Assembly (NCBI RefSeq): GCF_034190915.1
Contig: NW_026947544.1
Span: 2,764,001 to 2,828,000, forward strand
Direction of reading: 5' to 3'
Length of the DNA stretch: 64,000 bases
From: Cavia porcellus
Taxonomy: Eukaryota > Chordata > Mammalia > Rodentia > Caviidae
Part shown: positions 47,001-57,686 of the stretch, piece by piece
Position numbering within the stretch: the first letter of the stretch is position 1
Layout: every line of letters starts with the position of its first letter
Made by a program: the position numbers and the translations under genes
The notes under the pieces: generated by a model
The model's database searches: none
Told to the model about the DNA's origin: nothing
What the model saw: only the letters and a program-made list of their open reading frames with translations

Positions 47001-47865
47001 TATCTGCATTTTCATTTTCTTTTAGGTATTGTTTAATTTCTTCTTTAATTTCTTCTGTGACCCACTGATTACTCAAGAGTGTGTTATTTAGTTTCCATGT
47101 GTTTGCGGAATTTTTGCAGTATCCTTTGTCATTGATTTCTAATTTCAGAGCGCTATGATCCGATAATATGCAAGGGATGATTTCAACTCTTTTGCATTTG
47201 CTTAAATATGTTCTGTGAGCTAATATATGGTCTATTTTAGAAAATGATCCATGTACTGCCGAGAAGAATGTGTATTCTGATGTTGTTGGGTGGAACATTC
47301 TGTATATGTCTATCAAACCCATTTGTTCACAGGTGTGATTCAGTTCTGTTATTTCTTTGCTCATTTTCTGTCTGGTTGATCTGTCCCTTGGTGTCAGTGG
47401 TGTATTAAGGTCTCCTGTTACAATTGTGTTACTGATAATTTGAGTTTTCATTTCTGTTAATAATTGTTTTATATAACTGGGTGCTCTGGAGTTTGGTGCG
47501 TATATATTTAAGATAGTTATCTCTTCCTCTTGGAGTTTTCCCCTTACGAGTATGTAGTGACCTTCTAAGTCCTTTATGGTCATTGTTGGTTTAAAGTTCA
47601 CGTTGTCTGCAAACAGAATGGCTACTCCTGCCTTTTTTTGGATTCCTGCTGCATGAAGAATTGTTTTCCATCCTTTGACTTTCAGTCTGTGAGTATCTTT
47701 CTGGGTTAGATGGGTTTCCTGTAAACAACATATGGTTGGATTTTGTTTCTTGATCCATTCTGCTAGTCTGTTTCTTTTGATTGGTGCATTGAGACCATTT
47801 ACATTAATGGTTATTACTGTTAAATGCTGGTTAATTGTAGGAATGTTATCTCTCTGCTGTTGCAT
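44027..47865 (-). pseudogene. L1-I ORF2 (endonuclease-reverse transcriptase), two lesions
   Basis: The start at 47865 (MQQQRDN) lies 20 bases after ORF1. The endonuclease (first ~240 residues) shows INVNGLN, LQETHL, LNIYAPN, GDLNTPL, SKIDHIL and SDHSALKLE, all with their catalytic residues. Reverse transcriptase follows with [27 protein letters not shown] (the second acidic position is N), [13 protein letters not shown] and FADDMILY. The C-terminal zinc-like motif is [22 protein letters not shown] stop at 46402-46404 truncates the protein at 487 residues. An A8 run (44728-44735 in complement) shifts the frame before the last ~231 codons. Otherwise it is intact; as written it cannot make full-length protein. 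Confidence 0.95.
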
Positions 47866-47884
47866 CTTTATCTTTCGGTTCTGT

Positions 47885-48933
47885 TTAATTATTTGCTTTG
47901 CTTAGTGGTTTTTTCCTTTGTGTATCTAAACTGTCTTTCAATATTTTTTGCAGGGTTGGTTTGGTGTTCATGAAGTTCTTCAGCTGTTCTTTGTCATGGA
48001 AGTATCGTATTGCACCATCTATTTTGAATGATAGTTTTGCAGGATATATCAGTCTTGGTTGGAAATCATTTTGCTTTAGGATCTGGAATACTTCATTCCA
48101 TGCTCTTCTTGACTTTATCGTTTGTGCTGAGAAGTGTGCTGTGATTCTGATAGGTTTTCCTTTATAAGTGATTTGTCTTTTCTCTCTGACAGCTTTTAAT
48201 AATCTATTCTTGTGTTGGATTTCTGGGATGGTGCCCTTTATATGTCTGGGTGTAGTTTTATTTTGGTTATGACTATTTGGAGTTCTATATGCTTCACTGA
48301 TCCTGATGTCAGTTTCTGATCTCATGCTTGGGAAATTTTCAGCTATTACTTCTCTAAATATCCTCCTGACATCCTTCATGTTGTCTCCCTCTCTTTCATT
48401 AATCCCTATCATTCTTATGTTATTCTTCTTTGCATCGTCTTGCAGTTGTTGAATTGTTGTTTCCTGGTTCCTTGTTATTTTCAAAAGATCTTTCCTTTCC
48501 TGTTCACTAGCTGCAATCCTGTCTTCAAGGTCTGAAATTCTATCTTCACTTTCATTAAGGCGGTTTTTACAACTTTCAGTGGAGTTTTTTATTTCCTGTA
48601 TATCTCTGTGCATCTGCATTATGTATTCTGTTTGTTTCTTATATTGCTCGTCTAGGGATTCTGTTTGTTTAGTTCCTCCAATTTTTTGTCTGTGTTTTCT
48701 TTAGATATATTTAGAATCTCTTCCATTTCTTTTATCATTTCTTCTTTTATCTGGGAGATTATTTCGAGTTTGAATTTCTTTAAAGCTTCCTGGAGTTGCT
48801 TGTCAATTTCAGTGGCTATTGTGTCCGATATATGAGGTGGATGGGATATATTTTCTTCTATATACATCGCTCCTAGGGTTTCTTGAGATGGGCTGGAGGT
48901 TTGAGGTTGTAATTTGGTCTTTCGTTTTGTCAT
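47885..48933 (-). pseudogene. L1-I ORF1 (RNA-binding chaperone), one frameshift
   Basis: It starts MTKRKTKLQPQTSS at 48933. The N-terminal coiled-coil block (48652-48933, 93 residues) ends prematurely at EELNKQNP, where a few bases are missing relative to L1-G near 48670. The remaining 244 codons (47885-48619) are open: coiled coil (NRLNESEDRISDLEDRIAAS), RNA-recognition domain (SEAYRTPNSHNQNKTTPRH) and C-terminal domain (FSAQTIKSRRAW, KIDGAIRYFHDKEQLKNF). The total span of about 349 codons fits the family. One short deletion inactivates it. Confidence 0.92.
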
Positions 48934-49232
48934 TTTCCTATATTTCTGTGTTTCAAGTGTTACTTGAAAGCTTCCTCAGGATCTGTTGAAAATCCCCTTC
49001 TATGTTTGGAGCTACTGGGACTCTAGCGCCGTGCTACTCCAAGCCATTAGGCCTACAGAACCAGTGGCCCTCCTCTGCCTGCTCAGAACTCTGCAGTTCC
49101 AGACAAGCTGGGCCTCAGGGACACTGTGCGCCCACCTGCCCCTTGGAAGCTCCACAGTTCTTCAATCACAGCCGGGTTAGGGTACTCACCACAGGCCGCA
49201 GTGCTTCAGGAACCTGTGGACCCTCCCTGGTT
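48934..49232 (-). promoter_or_regulatory. L1-I non-monomeric leader
   Basis: This joins the monomer array to ORF1. It is G+C-rich in its outer part and shared with the L1-A leader near 5380-5560 (gttgtaatttggtctttcg, cagaactctg). Confidence 0.65.
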
Positions 49233-50185
49233 GCAGAGATATCCACAGTCCTCCAGACACGCAGAGAGGCCAGTGAGGGCACCCCAGATCTGCCCAGCTC
49301 CTCCTCTGCAGACCTGTGGCCAGGCGCGGCAGCTAAACAGGCTGGGCTAGGCTGGTAGTGTGGGCCAGCCCACCTATCGGGAGCTCAGCAGTTCTCCAAA
49401 TGAAGCCGGGAATGGGGAGGCTGATGTGGAAGCCTTAAACCCACCTCTCTCCTTCACTACACCTGGAAGCCTGAGGGAACTCCAGCAGCCTGGGTGCAGA
49501 AATCCAGAGTCCTCCAGACACGCAGAGAGGCCAGTGAGGGCACCCCAGATCTGCCCAGCTCCTCCTCTGCAGACCTATGGCCAGGCGCGGCTGCTAAACA
49601 GGCTGGGCTAGGCTGGTTGTGTGGGCCAGCCCACCTATCGGGAGCTCAGCAGGTCTCCAAATGAAGCCGGGAATGGGGAGGCTGATGTGGAAGCCTCAAA
49701 CCCACCTCTCGCCTTCACTGCACCTGGAAGCCTGAGGGAACTCCAGCAGTCTGGGCGCAGAAATCCAGAGTCCTCCAGACATGCAGAGAGGCCAGTGAGG
49801 GCACCCCAGATCTGCCCAGCTCCTCCTCTGCAGTCCTGTGGCCAGGCGCGGCAGCTAAACAGGCTGGGCTAGGCTGGTAGTGTGGGTCAGCCCACCTATT
49901 GGGAGTTCAGCAGGTCTCCAAATGAAGCCGGGAATAGGGAGGCTGATGTGGAAGCCTTAAACCCACCTCTCTCCTTCACTGCACCTGGAAGCCTGAGGGA
50001 ACTCCAGCAGTCTGGGCGCAGAAATCCAGAGTCCTCCAGACACGCAGAGAGGCCAGTGAGGGCACCCCAGATCTGCCCAGGTCCTCCTCTGCAGACCTGT
50101 GGCCAGGCGCAGCAGCTAAACAGGCTGGGCTAGGCTGGTAGTGTGGTCAGCCCACCTATCGGGAGCTCAGCAGGTCTCCAAAATC
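49233..50185 (-). repeat. Tandem 261-bp promoter monomers of L1-I
   Basis: About 3.6 nearly identical units with period 261 bp. The word gagtcctccagacacgcaga and its variants start near 49240, 49506, 49767 and 50028. In plus-strand translation the same 83-codon frame recurs at 49360, 49621 and 49882. The units are G+C-rich with CpG sites in ccaggcgcggc. Tandem 5' monomers act as internal RNA polymerase II promoters in rodent L1s; that role is inferred here. The array breaks off mid-unit at the element's end. The open frames are not genes. Confidence 0.92.
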
Positions 50186-50193
50186 CATTTTCT
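50186..50193. repeat. Target-site duplication of L1-I, right copy
   Basis: Second copy of cattttct; L1-H ORF2 continues from here. Confidence 0.75.
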
Positions 50194-50765
50194 AAAATAA
50201 ATCTTATAATAGCCCACAGCAAATGCTTAAGTAAATGCAAAAGAATGGAATTATCCATGCATTTTATCTGATAGCACTATGAAGCTAGAAATTAATGAAA
50301 GAAGAAACTGAAACCCCCCCCCCACAAATACACAGAAATTGAATAATATACTACTGAGCAACTAGTAGATCATAGAGGAAGTTAAATGGAAATTAAACAA
50401 TATCTTCACAAATGAAAATATAAATGCAACTTACCTGGGGGTTACAATGAGAGCAGTCCTCAGAGGAAAATTTATTGTAGTGGATTTTCACATCACATAA
50501 ACAGAACAAACACAAATACACAATCTAATGCTACACCTCAAACATCTAGAAAAAAAAGAGCAAGTTAATCCCAAAGCCAAAAGAAGGGAGGAAATAACAA
50601 AGAATAGAACAGAAATAAATGCATAGAATCAATGAATCAGAGAGTTGCTTCTTCAAAAGAATAAAAGAATTGATAAGCCCCAAGCCAACCTTCATAAGAA
50701 AATGAAATAAAACTTTAAATTCATGCAATAAGGAATGAAAAGGGTAAAACTACCTCAGACACTAG
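50194..50765 (+). mobile_element. L1-H, right part: ORF2 endonuclease to early RT region
   Basis: Continues the split ORF2 through a decayed [11 protein letters not shown] region (near 50270), a C10 run near 50314 and the [16 protein letters not shown] region (near 50550-50600). It stops at actacctcagacac, after which a purine tract begins. The rest of L1-H is missing. Confidence 0.78.
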
Positions 50766-50877
50766 AAAGTGAAAAAGGAGAGAGAGGGAGAGGGAGAGGA
50801 GCAGATAGATGGAGAGGGGGAGGGGAAAGGAGAGGGACAGTAAAAGGGAGGAGATGGAGATGGAGAGGGAGAGGGAT
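50766..50877 (+). repeat. GA-rich purine tract
   Basis: About 110 bases almost entirely of purines on the plus strand (gagagggagagggagagg-type). It lies exactly at the junction between the truncated L1-H and the start of L1-J. Open frames across it are low-complexity artefacts. Confidence 0.85.
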
Positions 50878-51137
50878 TGGGCTTGGCAGGATTGTGCCTG
50901 GTGGCCTTCTTTCATTCCAGGGAACTTTGCTGCCACAGTGGGGAGCTGCATAGCTTGAGGATACTTTAGGCCTATCTGACCTATGTGTGACAAACTTCTT
51001 TTAATCTGGGGGCCTCACTGCCCAAGGAGGGACCTATGCTACCAAAGGAGTCCCAGAAGCCCAGGACATAGGAGACAAATTTACAACACCCCCAGGCGAA
51101 GCTTTGGACAACACTTGAAACACAGAAATAAAGGAAA

Positions 51138-52170
51138 ATGAAAAAGTTAAAGACTAAAATGCAATCTCAAAACTCCAGTCCAACCCAAGAAAGCCTAGGA
51201 CCCATGTACATAGAAGAAAGTATATGCCATACACCTGAAATACCTGAAATAATAGTAACTGAAGTAAAGAAGCGACTTTGGGAAGCTTTATAGGAATTCA
51301 AACTAGAAATAATCTCCCAGGTAAAAGAAGAAATGATAAAAGTAATGACAGATATGCTGAACATACCTAAGAAGACACAGTATAAAAATCAGAAGAACAA
51401 AACAAAAAGATACAATCCCTGGATGAAAATATAAGAAACAAACAGAATTCATAAAGCAGACTTGAGATATACAGATAATCAAAAATTCCATTGAAAGTTG
51501 TCAAAACCACCTCAATTAAAGTGAAGAAAGAATTTCAAATCTCATAGAAAAGATTGCAACTAGTGAATAGGAGAGGAAAGATCTTTTAAAAATTAACAAG
51601 GAGTCAGCAAGTAACAATCCAACAGCTGCAAGATAACTCAAAGAAAAACAACATAAAATTGATTGGGATAAATGAAACAGAAGGGGACAAAACAAATGAT
51701 ACCAAGAGACTATTTACAGAAGTAATAGCTGGAAATTTCCAAAACATGAGAATGGAAACTGACATATGGATTAGTGAAGCACACAGAATTCCAAATAGCC
51801 ATAACCAAAACAAAATTACACTCAGATGTATAATAATCACCATTACAGAAATCCAACATAGGAATAGAATATTAAAAGACTTCAGAGAGAATAGACAGAC
51901 CACCTAAAGAATCACAGCAGACTTCTCAGCACAAACAATGATGTCAAGAAGAGCATTGAGTGAAGTATTTCAGATCCTAAAGGAAAATGATTTCCAACCT
52001 AGACTGATGTACCCTGAAAAACTGTCCTTCAAAATTGATGGAGAAATAAGATACCTCTATGACAAGGAACAGGTGAAAAACTTCATGATCACCAAGACAA
52101 CCTTGCAAAGAATACTGAAGACAGTTTAAATACACATAGGAAAAAACCACTAAATAAGGCAGACAATTAA
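51138..52170 (+). pseudogene. L1-J ORF1 remnant
   Basis: ATG at 51138. The coiled-coil half is broken by a stop near 51291. The RNA-binding half is open in part (51659-51907: GINETEGDKTNDTKRLFTEV, SEAHRIPNSHNQNKI), and the C-terminal part lies at 51938-52129 (RRALSEVFQILKENDFQPR). The stop is at 52168-52170, about 344 codons in span. Inactive. Confidence 0.82.
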
Positions 52171-52189
52171 ACAGATTGGAAAAATAAAA

Positions 52190-55100
52190 ATGCAACATCA
52201 AAAAAAGATAATGTCAACAATATGCCAATATATATCAGTTACAACCATTAATGTATATGGTCTCAATGCACAATTAAAAGAAACAGACTGGCAGAATGAA
52301 TCAAGAAACAAAATCCAACCATAAGCTGTCTACAAGAAGCTCATCTAACCCAAAAAACTCATAGACTGAAAGTCAAAGGATGGGAAACAATGCTAAATGC
52401 AAAAGGACCCCCTCCCCCAAAAAAGCAGGGGTTGCTATCCTGTTTGCAGATAATGTGAACTTCAAACCAAGTATGATCCTAAGAGATAAAGAAAGCCATT
52501 ACATACTGGTTAGGGGAAAACTTCAGAAGAAGAGAGAACAATCTTAAAAAGAAATGCACCTAACTCTAGAGCACCAGGTTATACGAAGGAAGTATTAATA
52601 AAAATGCAAAATCAAATTAATAATAACACAATTATAACAGGAGAACTTAACACATCATTGACACCAAGGGACAGATCAACCAGACAGAAAATCAGCCAAG
52701 AAATAACAGAACTGAATCACACTTGTGAACAAATGGACTTGATAGACATATACAGGGTGTTCCATCCAACAACATCAGAATATACATTCTTTTCAGTAGC
52801 ACATGGACATTCTCTAAAATAGGCCACATACTAAACCACAAAACATATTTAAATAAATGCAAAAGAGTTAAAATTATGCCATGCATGTAATCAGATCAAA
52901 GTGCCATAAATCTAGAAATTAATGATAAAAGAAACTGCAAAAACCCAACAAACAATGGAAATTGAATAATACACTCGAGCAATCAGTTGGTTACAGGGGA
53001 AATTAAAGAAGAAATTAAACAATACCTATAAGCAAATGAAGGTAAAAATACAACCTCCTGGAATCTGTGGAATGCAATGAAAATAGCCCTCAAAGGAAAA
53101 TAAATTGCACTGAGTTCCCACTCAGGAAAACAGAATGAATACAAATAAATAACCTGATGCTACAACTCAAATCTCTAGAACAAAAAGAGCAAGTCAGGTC
53201 CAAAAACCAAAGAAGAGAGGAAATTATGAAAACCAGAGCAGAAATTAATGCAATAGACACTAAGAAAACAATCCAATGAATCAAAGAGTTGGTTCTTTGA
53301 AAAAAATAAAATTGATACCCTCGTAGCCAACCTAATTAAAAAAGGGAAAGAAAAAGTTCAAATTCATGCAATAAGGAATGAAAAAGGTGAAATCTCTACA
53401 GACTCCATGGAAATACAGAAGATCATCAACACCTGTTTCAAAAACCTCTACTCTTATAGATTCAATAACACAGAAAAAATGGACAGATTCCTAGAAACAC
53501 ATGAAGTACCAAAGCTAAGTCAAGAAGATGTAAAACTGCCAAATAACCCAATTTCTATTATTGAAATTGAAAATGTAACTAAATCCTTACCTACAAAAAA
53601 GCATCCAGGGCAGACAGATTAGCTACAGAATTCTACAGGAAATACAAAGAAAACTTAATGCTGATACTCCTCAAACTCTTCAATAAAATAAAAAAGAAAG
53701 CAATTCTTTCTAAGTCTTTCCTGGTAGCAAATATAACTCTAGTACCTAAACGTAAAGACCTATCTAAACAAGAGAACCTCCCAACAGATTCAAAAATCCT
53801 CAATAAAATATTGGCAAATAGAATGCAGCAAATCATCAAGAAGATTATACACCATGACCAAGTGGGATTCACCCAGTCATGCAGGGATAGTTTAACATAC
53901 ATAAATCAATAAATGTAATCCACCATATCAATAAAACCAAAATTAAGAATCCCATGATCAATTTTATAGATGCATAAAAGCTTTTGATATGGTCCAACAC
54001 TAATTCATGATAAGAATGTTACAGAAAATAGATGGTCTATACAGGAATAGATGATCTTTAACCTCAATATGGTAAAAGCCATCTATGTCAAAGCAACAGC
54101 CAGCATCATATTAATTGGCCCCAAACTGAGGACCTTTATCTGAAAATCAGGCACAGGACAAGGATGTCCATTATCATTGCTTCTATTTAATAGTACTGGA
54201 AATACTAGCCAGAGCAATTAGACAAGAGATAGAAATAAAATGGGTAAAGATAGGAAAAAAGGAAGTTAAATTATCATTATTTGCAGATGACATGATACTG
54301 TACCCCAAAGACCCCCAAAACTACATTGAAAGACTCCTAGATATAATAAATTCAGCAATGTAGCTAAATACAAAATCAATACTCAAAAATCAATAGCATT
54401 CTATACACTAACAACAAAATCATGGAGAGAGAAATTAGAGAAGCCACACCCTTCACATACATGAAATACTTTTAATGAATTAATGAATTAATACTTATGA
54501 ATTAATCTCATGAAAGAAGGCAAACTATAATACCCTGAAAAAGAAATCAAAGATAATCTCAGAAAATGGAAAGACATCCCTTAAATAAATATGGTGAAAG
54601 TAGCCATTCTCCCAGAATTACTATACAGTTTCAATGTAATCCCAATGAAAATACCAGCCACATATCTCATAGACCTGGATTAATCACTCATAAAATCATC
54701 TGGATCCAGAAGAAACCTAGAATAGCAAAGGCAATTCTAAGCAGCAAAGGCAAGGCAGGAGGCATCACAATCCTTGACTTGAAATTATACTACAAAGCTA
54801 CTATAATAAAATCAACATGGTACTGAAATAAAAACAGATCTGAAGAGGAATGGAATAGATTAGAAGATAAAGCCAGGACCACAAACTCACTCAATCACCT
54901 TTGATAAACGGGCTAAACATGTTCACTGGAAAAATAACAGTCTCTTTAATAAGTGGTGCTGGAAAACCTAGCTCTAAATCTAAAACTAGACCTATGCCTA
55001 TCACCATATGCTAAAATATAATCTAAATGGATCAAATATCTGAATATTAAAACCAAAACACCAAATCTGTTGAAAGACAAAGTAGGTAAACATCTTGAAG

Positions 55101-55923
55101 ACATAGGGATAGGTAGAGAATTCATGAACAGGAATTAAATCACACAGTAAACTTATTTAAAAGTTTCTGCATGTCAAAAGAAATATCCAGCATAGTGAAA
55201 AGAAAATCTACAACTGGGAAAAAATTTAATGAACTGTCCCTCAGACTAAGGACTTTCATCTAAAACATACAAACAATTAAATAAAAATCAGATCCCCCAA
55301 ACTCAAGGGTCCAATCCAAAAATGGGCATCTGAGATGAATACACAGTTCTCAGATGAAGGAATACAAATGGCAGATAAATACATGAAAAATGTTCAGCAT
55401 GATTAATCATTAGAGAAATGCAAATTAAATCAACCCTGAGATTCATATCTCTTTCCAAAAAGAATGGCCAGGATCAAGAAAACTACTAAAAACAAATGCT
55501 GGAGAGGCTTTGGGGGAAAAAGAACTCTCCTTCCCCATTGATAGGAGTGTAGACTGGTGCATCCACTGTGGAGGTCAGTCTGGAGATTGCTCAAAAAGCT
55601 GGGATTGGAGGTCCAATTCGACCAAGCTATCCCAGTCCTGGGCATATTCCCAGAAGAACTGAAAACATCACAACACTGCTGTATATGTTTACCCTTGTTT
55701 ATAGCAGCACCATTTGTAATAGCCAGATCTTGGAAACAACTTAAGTGTCCATCTACTGAGGAGTGGATAAAAAGTGGTATGTTTATACAATGGAGTACTA
55801 CTCAGCTATAAACAATGATCAAATTGAGACATTTACTAATAAATGGGCCCAACTTGAGGCCATAGTCATAAGTGAAATATATCAACTCACATGTATAAAT
55901 GTGGTATAGTCTCCCTAGTGTAA
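52190..55923 (+). pseudogene. L1-J ORF2 remnant
   Basis: It starts 20 bases after ORF1 with MQHQK. Recognisable parts are the endonuclease (52604-52822: [20 protein letters not shown], where GEL replaces the usual GDL), the middle region (53407-53622: FLETHEVPKLSQEDVKL), reverse transcriptase (53658-54350, with an [12 protein letters not shown] region near 54275) and the C-terminal region (55557-55811: [24 protein letters not shown]). Dozens of small lesions inactivate it. Confidence 0.82.
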
Positions 55924-56345
55924 GAAATAGTAAGAGTATATAAGAGTTTATGGTAATCATGATTCCCCATTACATTGTTGTGAAGTCTAACAATGATCAC
56001 ATTCATTAGTTGTAATGGGTTTTTCCTGTTTTTTTGATTTTATTATCTGTGATGGTATTAACAGCTAATTTTAGGGAAACAAGTCATTATAATAGTTAGT
56101 ACTGATATAATATGGTCTTCCTCTGAAGTCCTACCAAGCTCTTGCTCTTCTGTTTCCATTGGCTCTATTATGTTGTTCCTTATGTGTGAAAGTATAAACA
56201 AATTTTCCATGGAAAATGAGATAATATAGTAGTCATTGTTTGTTTTCTGTTATTTGCTTCTGAATTCCCTGTGATTCTCTCATTCTCTTGAATGTTTTTA
56301 TACTATTATGTTATGTTTGATACTATTGTATATGAAGTTATAGTC
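55924..56345 (+). mobile_element. L1-J 3'UTR, partial
   Basis: Starts like the L1-I 3'UTR (agtttatggtaatcatgatt) and runs through ttaacagctaattttaggga and the tagtcaactattt module before being cut at about 56345. Confidence 0.72.
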
Positions 56346-56488
56346 AACTATTTCTTTTTTATTTATTTAAAGAAAGACAAAACAAAATCGAAAATGGGTA
56401 GAAATAGTACATAATTTTAAAGAAAAAATAAACAGTAATAAATCACTTGCTGATGTTTCCATATTGTCCTCTTATAAATAATTGTTCA
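56346..56488 (-). mobile_element. Short minus-strand L1 3' end
   Basis: About 143 bases of the conserved terminal block in complement (ttatttatttaaagaaag, then aataaatcacttgctgatg). It is squeezed between the L1-J 3'UTR and HAL1-4. No TSD was found. Confidence 0.7.
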
Positions 56489-57100
56489 AGGGAGAGAACA
56501 GAAAATGGTGGCTTGCTACTGGGCTGGGTGTAGAGTCTCTGTGGAGAAATCAGATTAGATGCTAGAATATGACAATATGGAGAGGACCAGACTAATGAAT
56601 CATGATTCTTATTAACCAAGGCAGCCCCTGAAGGGAAAAATAAAACTAGGAAGAGGAAGTAAAAGCATGGTTGGAGAGCTGAAGCCTGATGTGCTCACTG
56701 AGCCCCATTCTGTGCTGTACTAGGCAGGCCCAGAGGATCTAAGGTCATACTGAGACCGTGGCTGCTGATAACAGGAGCCTGCGAATTCCTGACCCTTAAT
56801 GGGAGGTTGTAGCATAGTGAGCAGTGGATCCAGGGGAAAAGCTGTATTGGCTCTCAGCAACTGCTGGAAATTAAAACCTGGGGCTCTGCAAAGTAGCCAA
56901 AGCCACCTGGATACACTGGAGGAGACTGTGAGAGGCTCCAGAGGTCTGAAGCAGGACATTGCAGTTTTCTGACTGATTCATGCTGTGCTGGGAATGCAGT
57001 GAAGACACACGGTGCAGTGTGCAGTGGACCCAAGAGGAAGATCTGTATTAAGTCCCAGTGAATACTAGGGACTGGGTCCCACGGCTGCTTGTCACTGGCT

Positions 57101-57340
57101 GGAGGACATCTTGGAATAGGGCAGAGCCCGGTGCCACAGCAGCATCAGTGACAGAGAGAGGACTGGTGGAGGACATCTTGGAGTTGGGCAGAGCCTGGAA
57201 TGCCATGGTGACATCAGATAGTTGCCCCTGGTGCAGAGAGGTCTGGTGGAGGACATCTTGGAATTGGGCAGAGCCCAGTGCCATAGTGACATCAGATAGT
57301 TGCCCCTGGTTCAGAGAGGTCTGGTAGAGGACAGCTTGGA
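57101..57340 (+). repeat. ~80-bp tandem repeats in the HAL1-4 5'UTR
   Basis: The word ggaggacatcttgga occurs near 57101, 57168 and 57248, and in altered form near 57326. The steps are 67, 80 and 78 bases. Units also share gttgggcagagc and gtgacatcagatagttgcc. They may be short promoter monomers. Frames of up to 167 codons on the minus strand here arise from the repeat. Confidence 0.8.
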
Positions 57341-57686
57341 TGTGCACATAGCCCTGTGCCATGGTGACATCAGTCAGCCAGTCCTGGCACAGAGAAAACT
57401 GGCAGGAACTGCTGAGGCTGAACCACACCTCTGGTTGGGACCCAATAAGCAGATACAAAATTGTTGCAACTCTGTGACATCCACAAGGTACAGCCCAACT
57501 TGCAGATTGACTGGCACAGAAGCTGGAAGGTGGCCTGCACAACCACTGCATCCCTGCCTACCTCAGATAACAGCAAATTGGGGAGGGCAGCAAAAACTCC
57601 AGTCAGCATGTTACAGAAAAGCCCTAAGCAATATGAAGAGGGCCAGAGACCCCCAGGACACACCAGTCTGAAAGAAACCAGAAACA

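Larger units (their letters stand above)
42836..50185 (-). mobile_element. L1-I: full-length, nearly intact LINE-1 (7.35 kb)
   Basis: This is the youngest-looking autonomous element. It has a 5'UTR with about 3.6 tandem 261-bp monomers, a non-monomeric leader, ORF1, a ~20-base spacer, ORF2 (about 1,279 codons in total span), a 1.19-kb 3'UTR and an A-tail (T-run near 42836-42853). It is inserted in L1-H with a short TSD. Only one frameshift in ORF1, and one nonsense codon plus one A8 frameshift in ORF2, were noticed. It is the reference for the others in this window. Confidence 0.95.
50878..56345 (+). mobile_element. L1-J: older, nearly full-length LINE-1
   Basis: This has a 5'UTR (about 50878-51137) with one unit of the L1-H type monomer, ORF1 (51138-52170), ORF2 (52190 to about 55923) and the beginning of a 3'UTR to about 56345, where other 3'UTR and HAL1-4 sequence cuts in. 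Frameshifts are numerous throughout. It is similar in age and 5' type to L1-H. Confidence 0.83.

Noticed and set aside
49360..50133. Three tandem 83-codon frames with nearly identical proteins, resembling a repeat protein
   Set aside because: They come from the 261-bp promoter monomers, whose period is a multiple of three, and run opposite to the direction of the L1. No start context or independent support.
42836..50185. L1-I as a currently active element
   Set aside because: ORF1 has a frameshift and ORF2 has a nonsense codon and a frameshift as read, so it cannot be autonomous.
57048..57551. 167-codon minus-strand frame with internal repeats
   Set aside because: It overlaps the ~80-bp repeats of the HAL1-4 leader and reads in antisense; the repetition explains the protein pattern.
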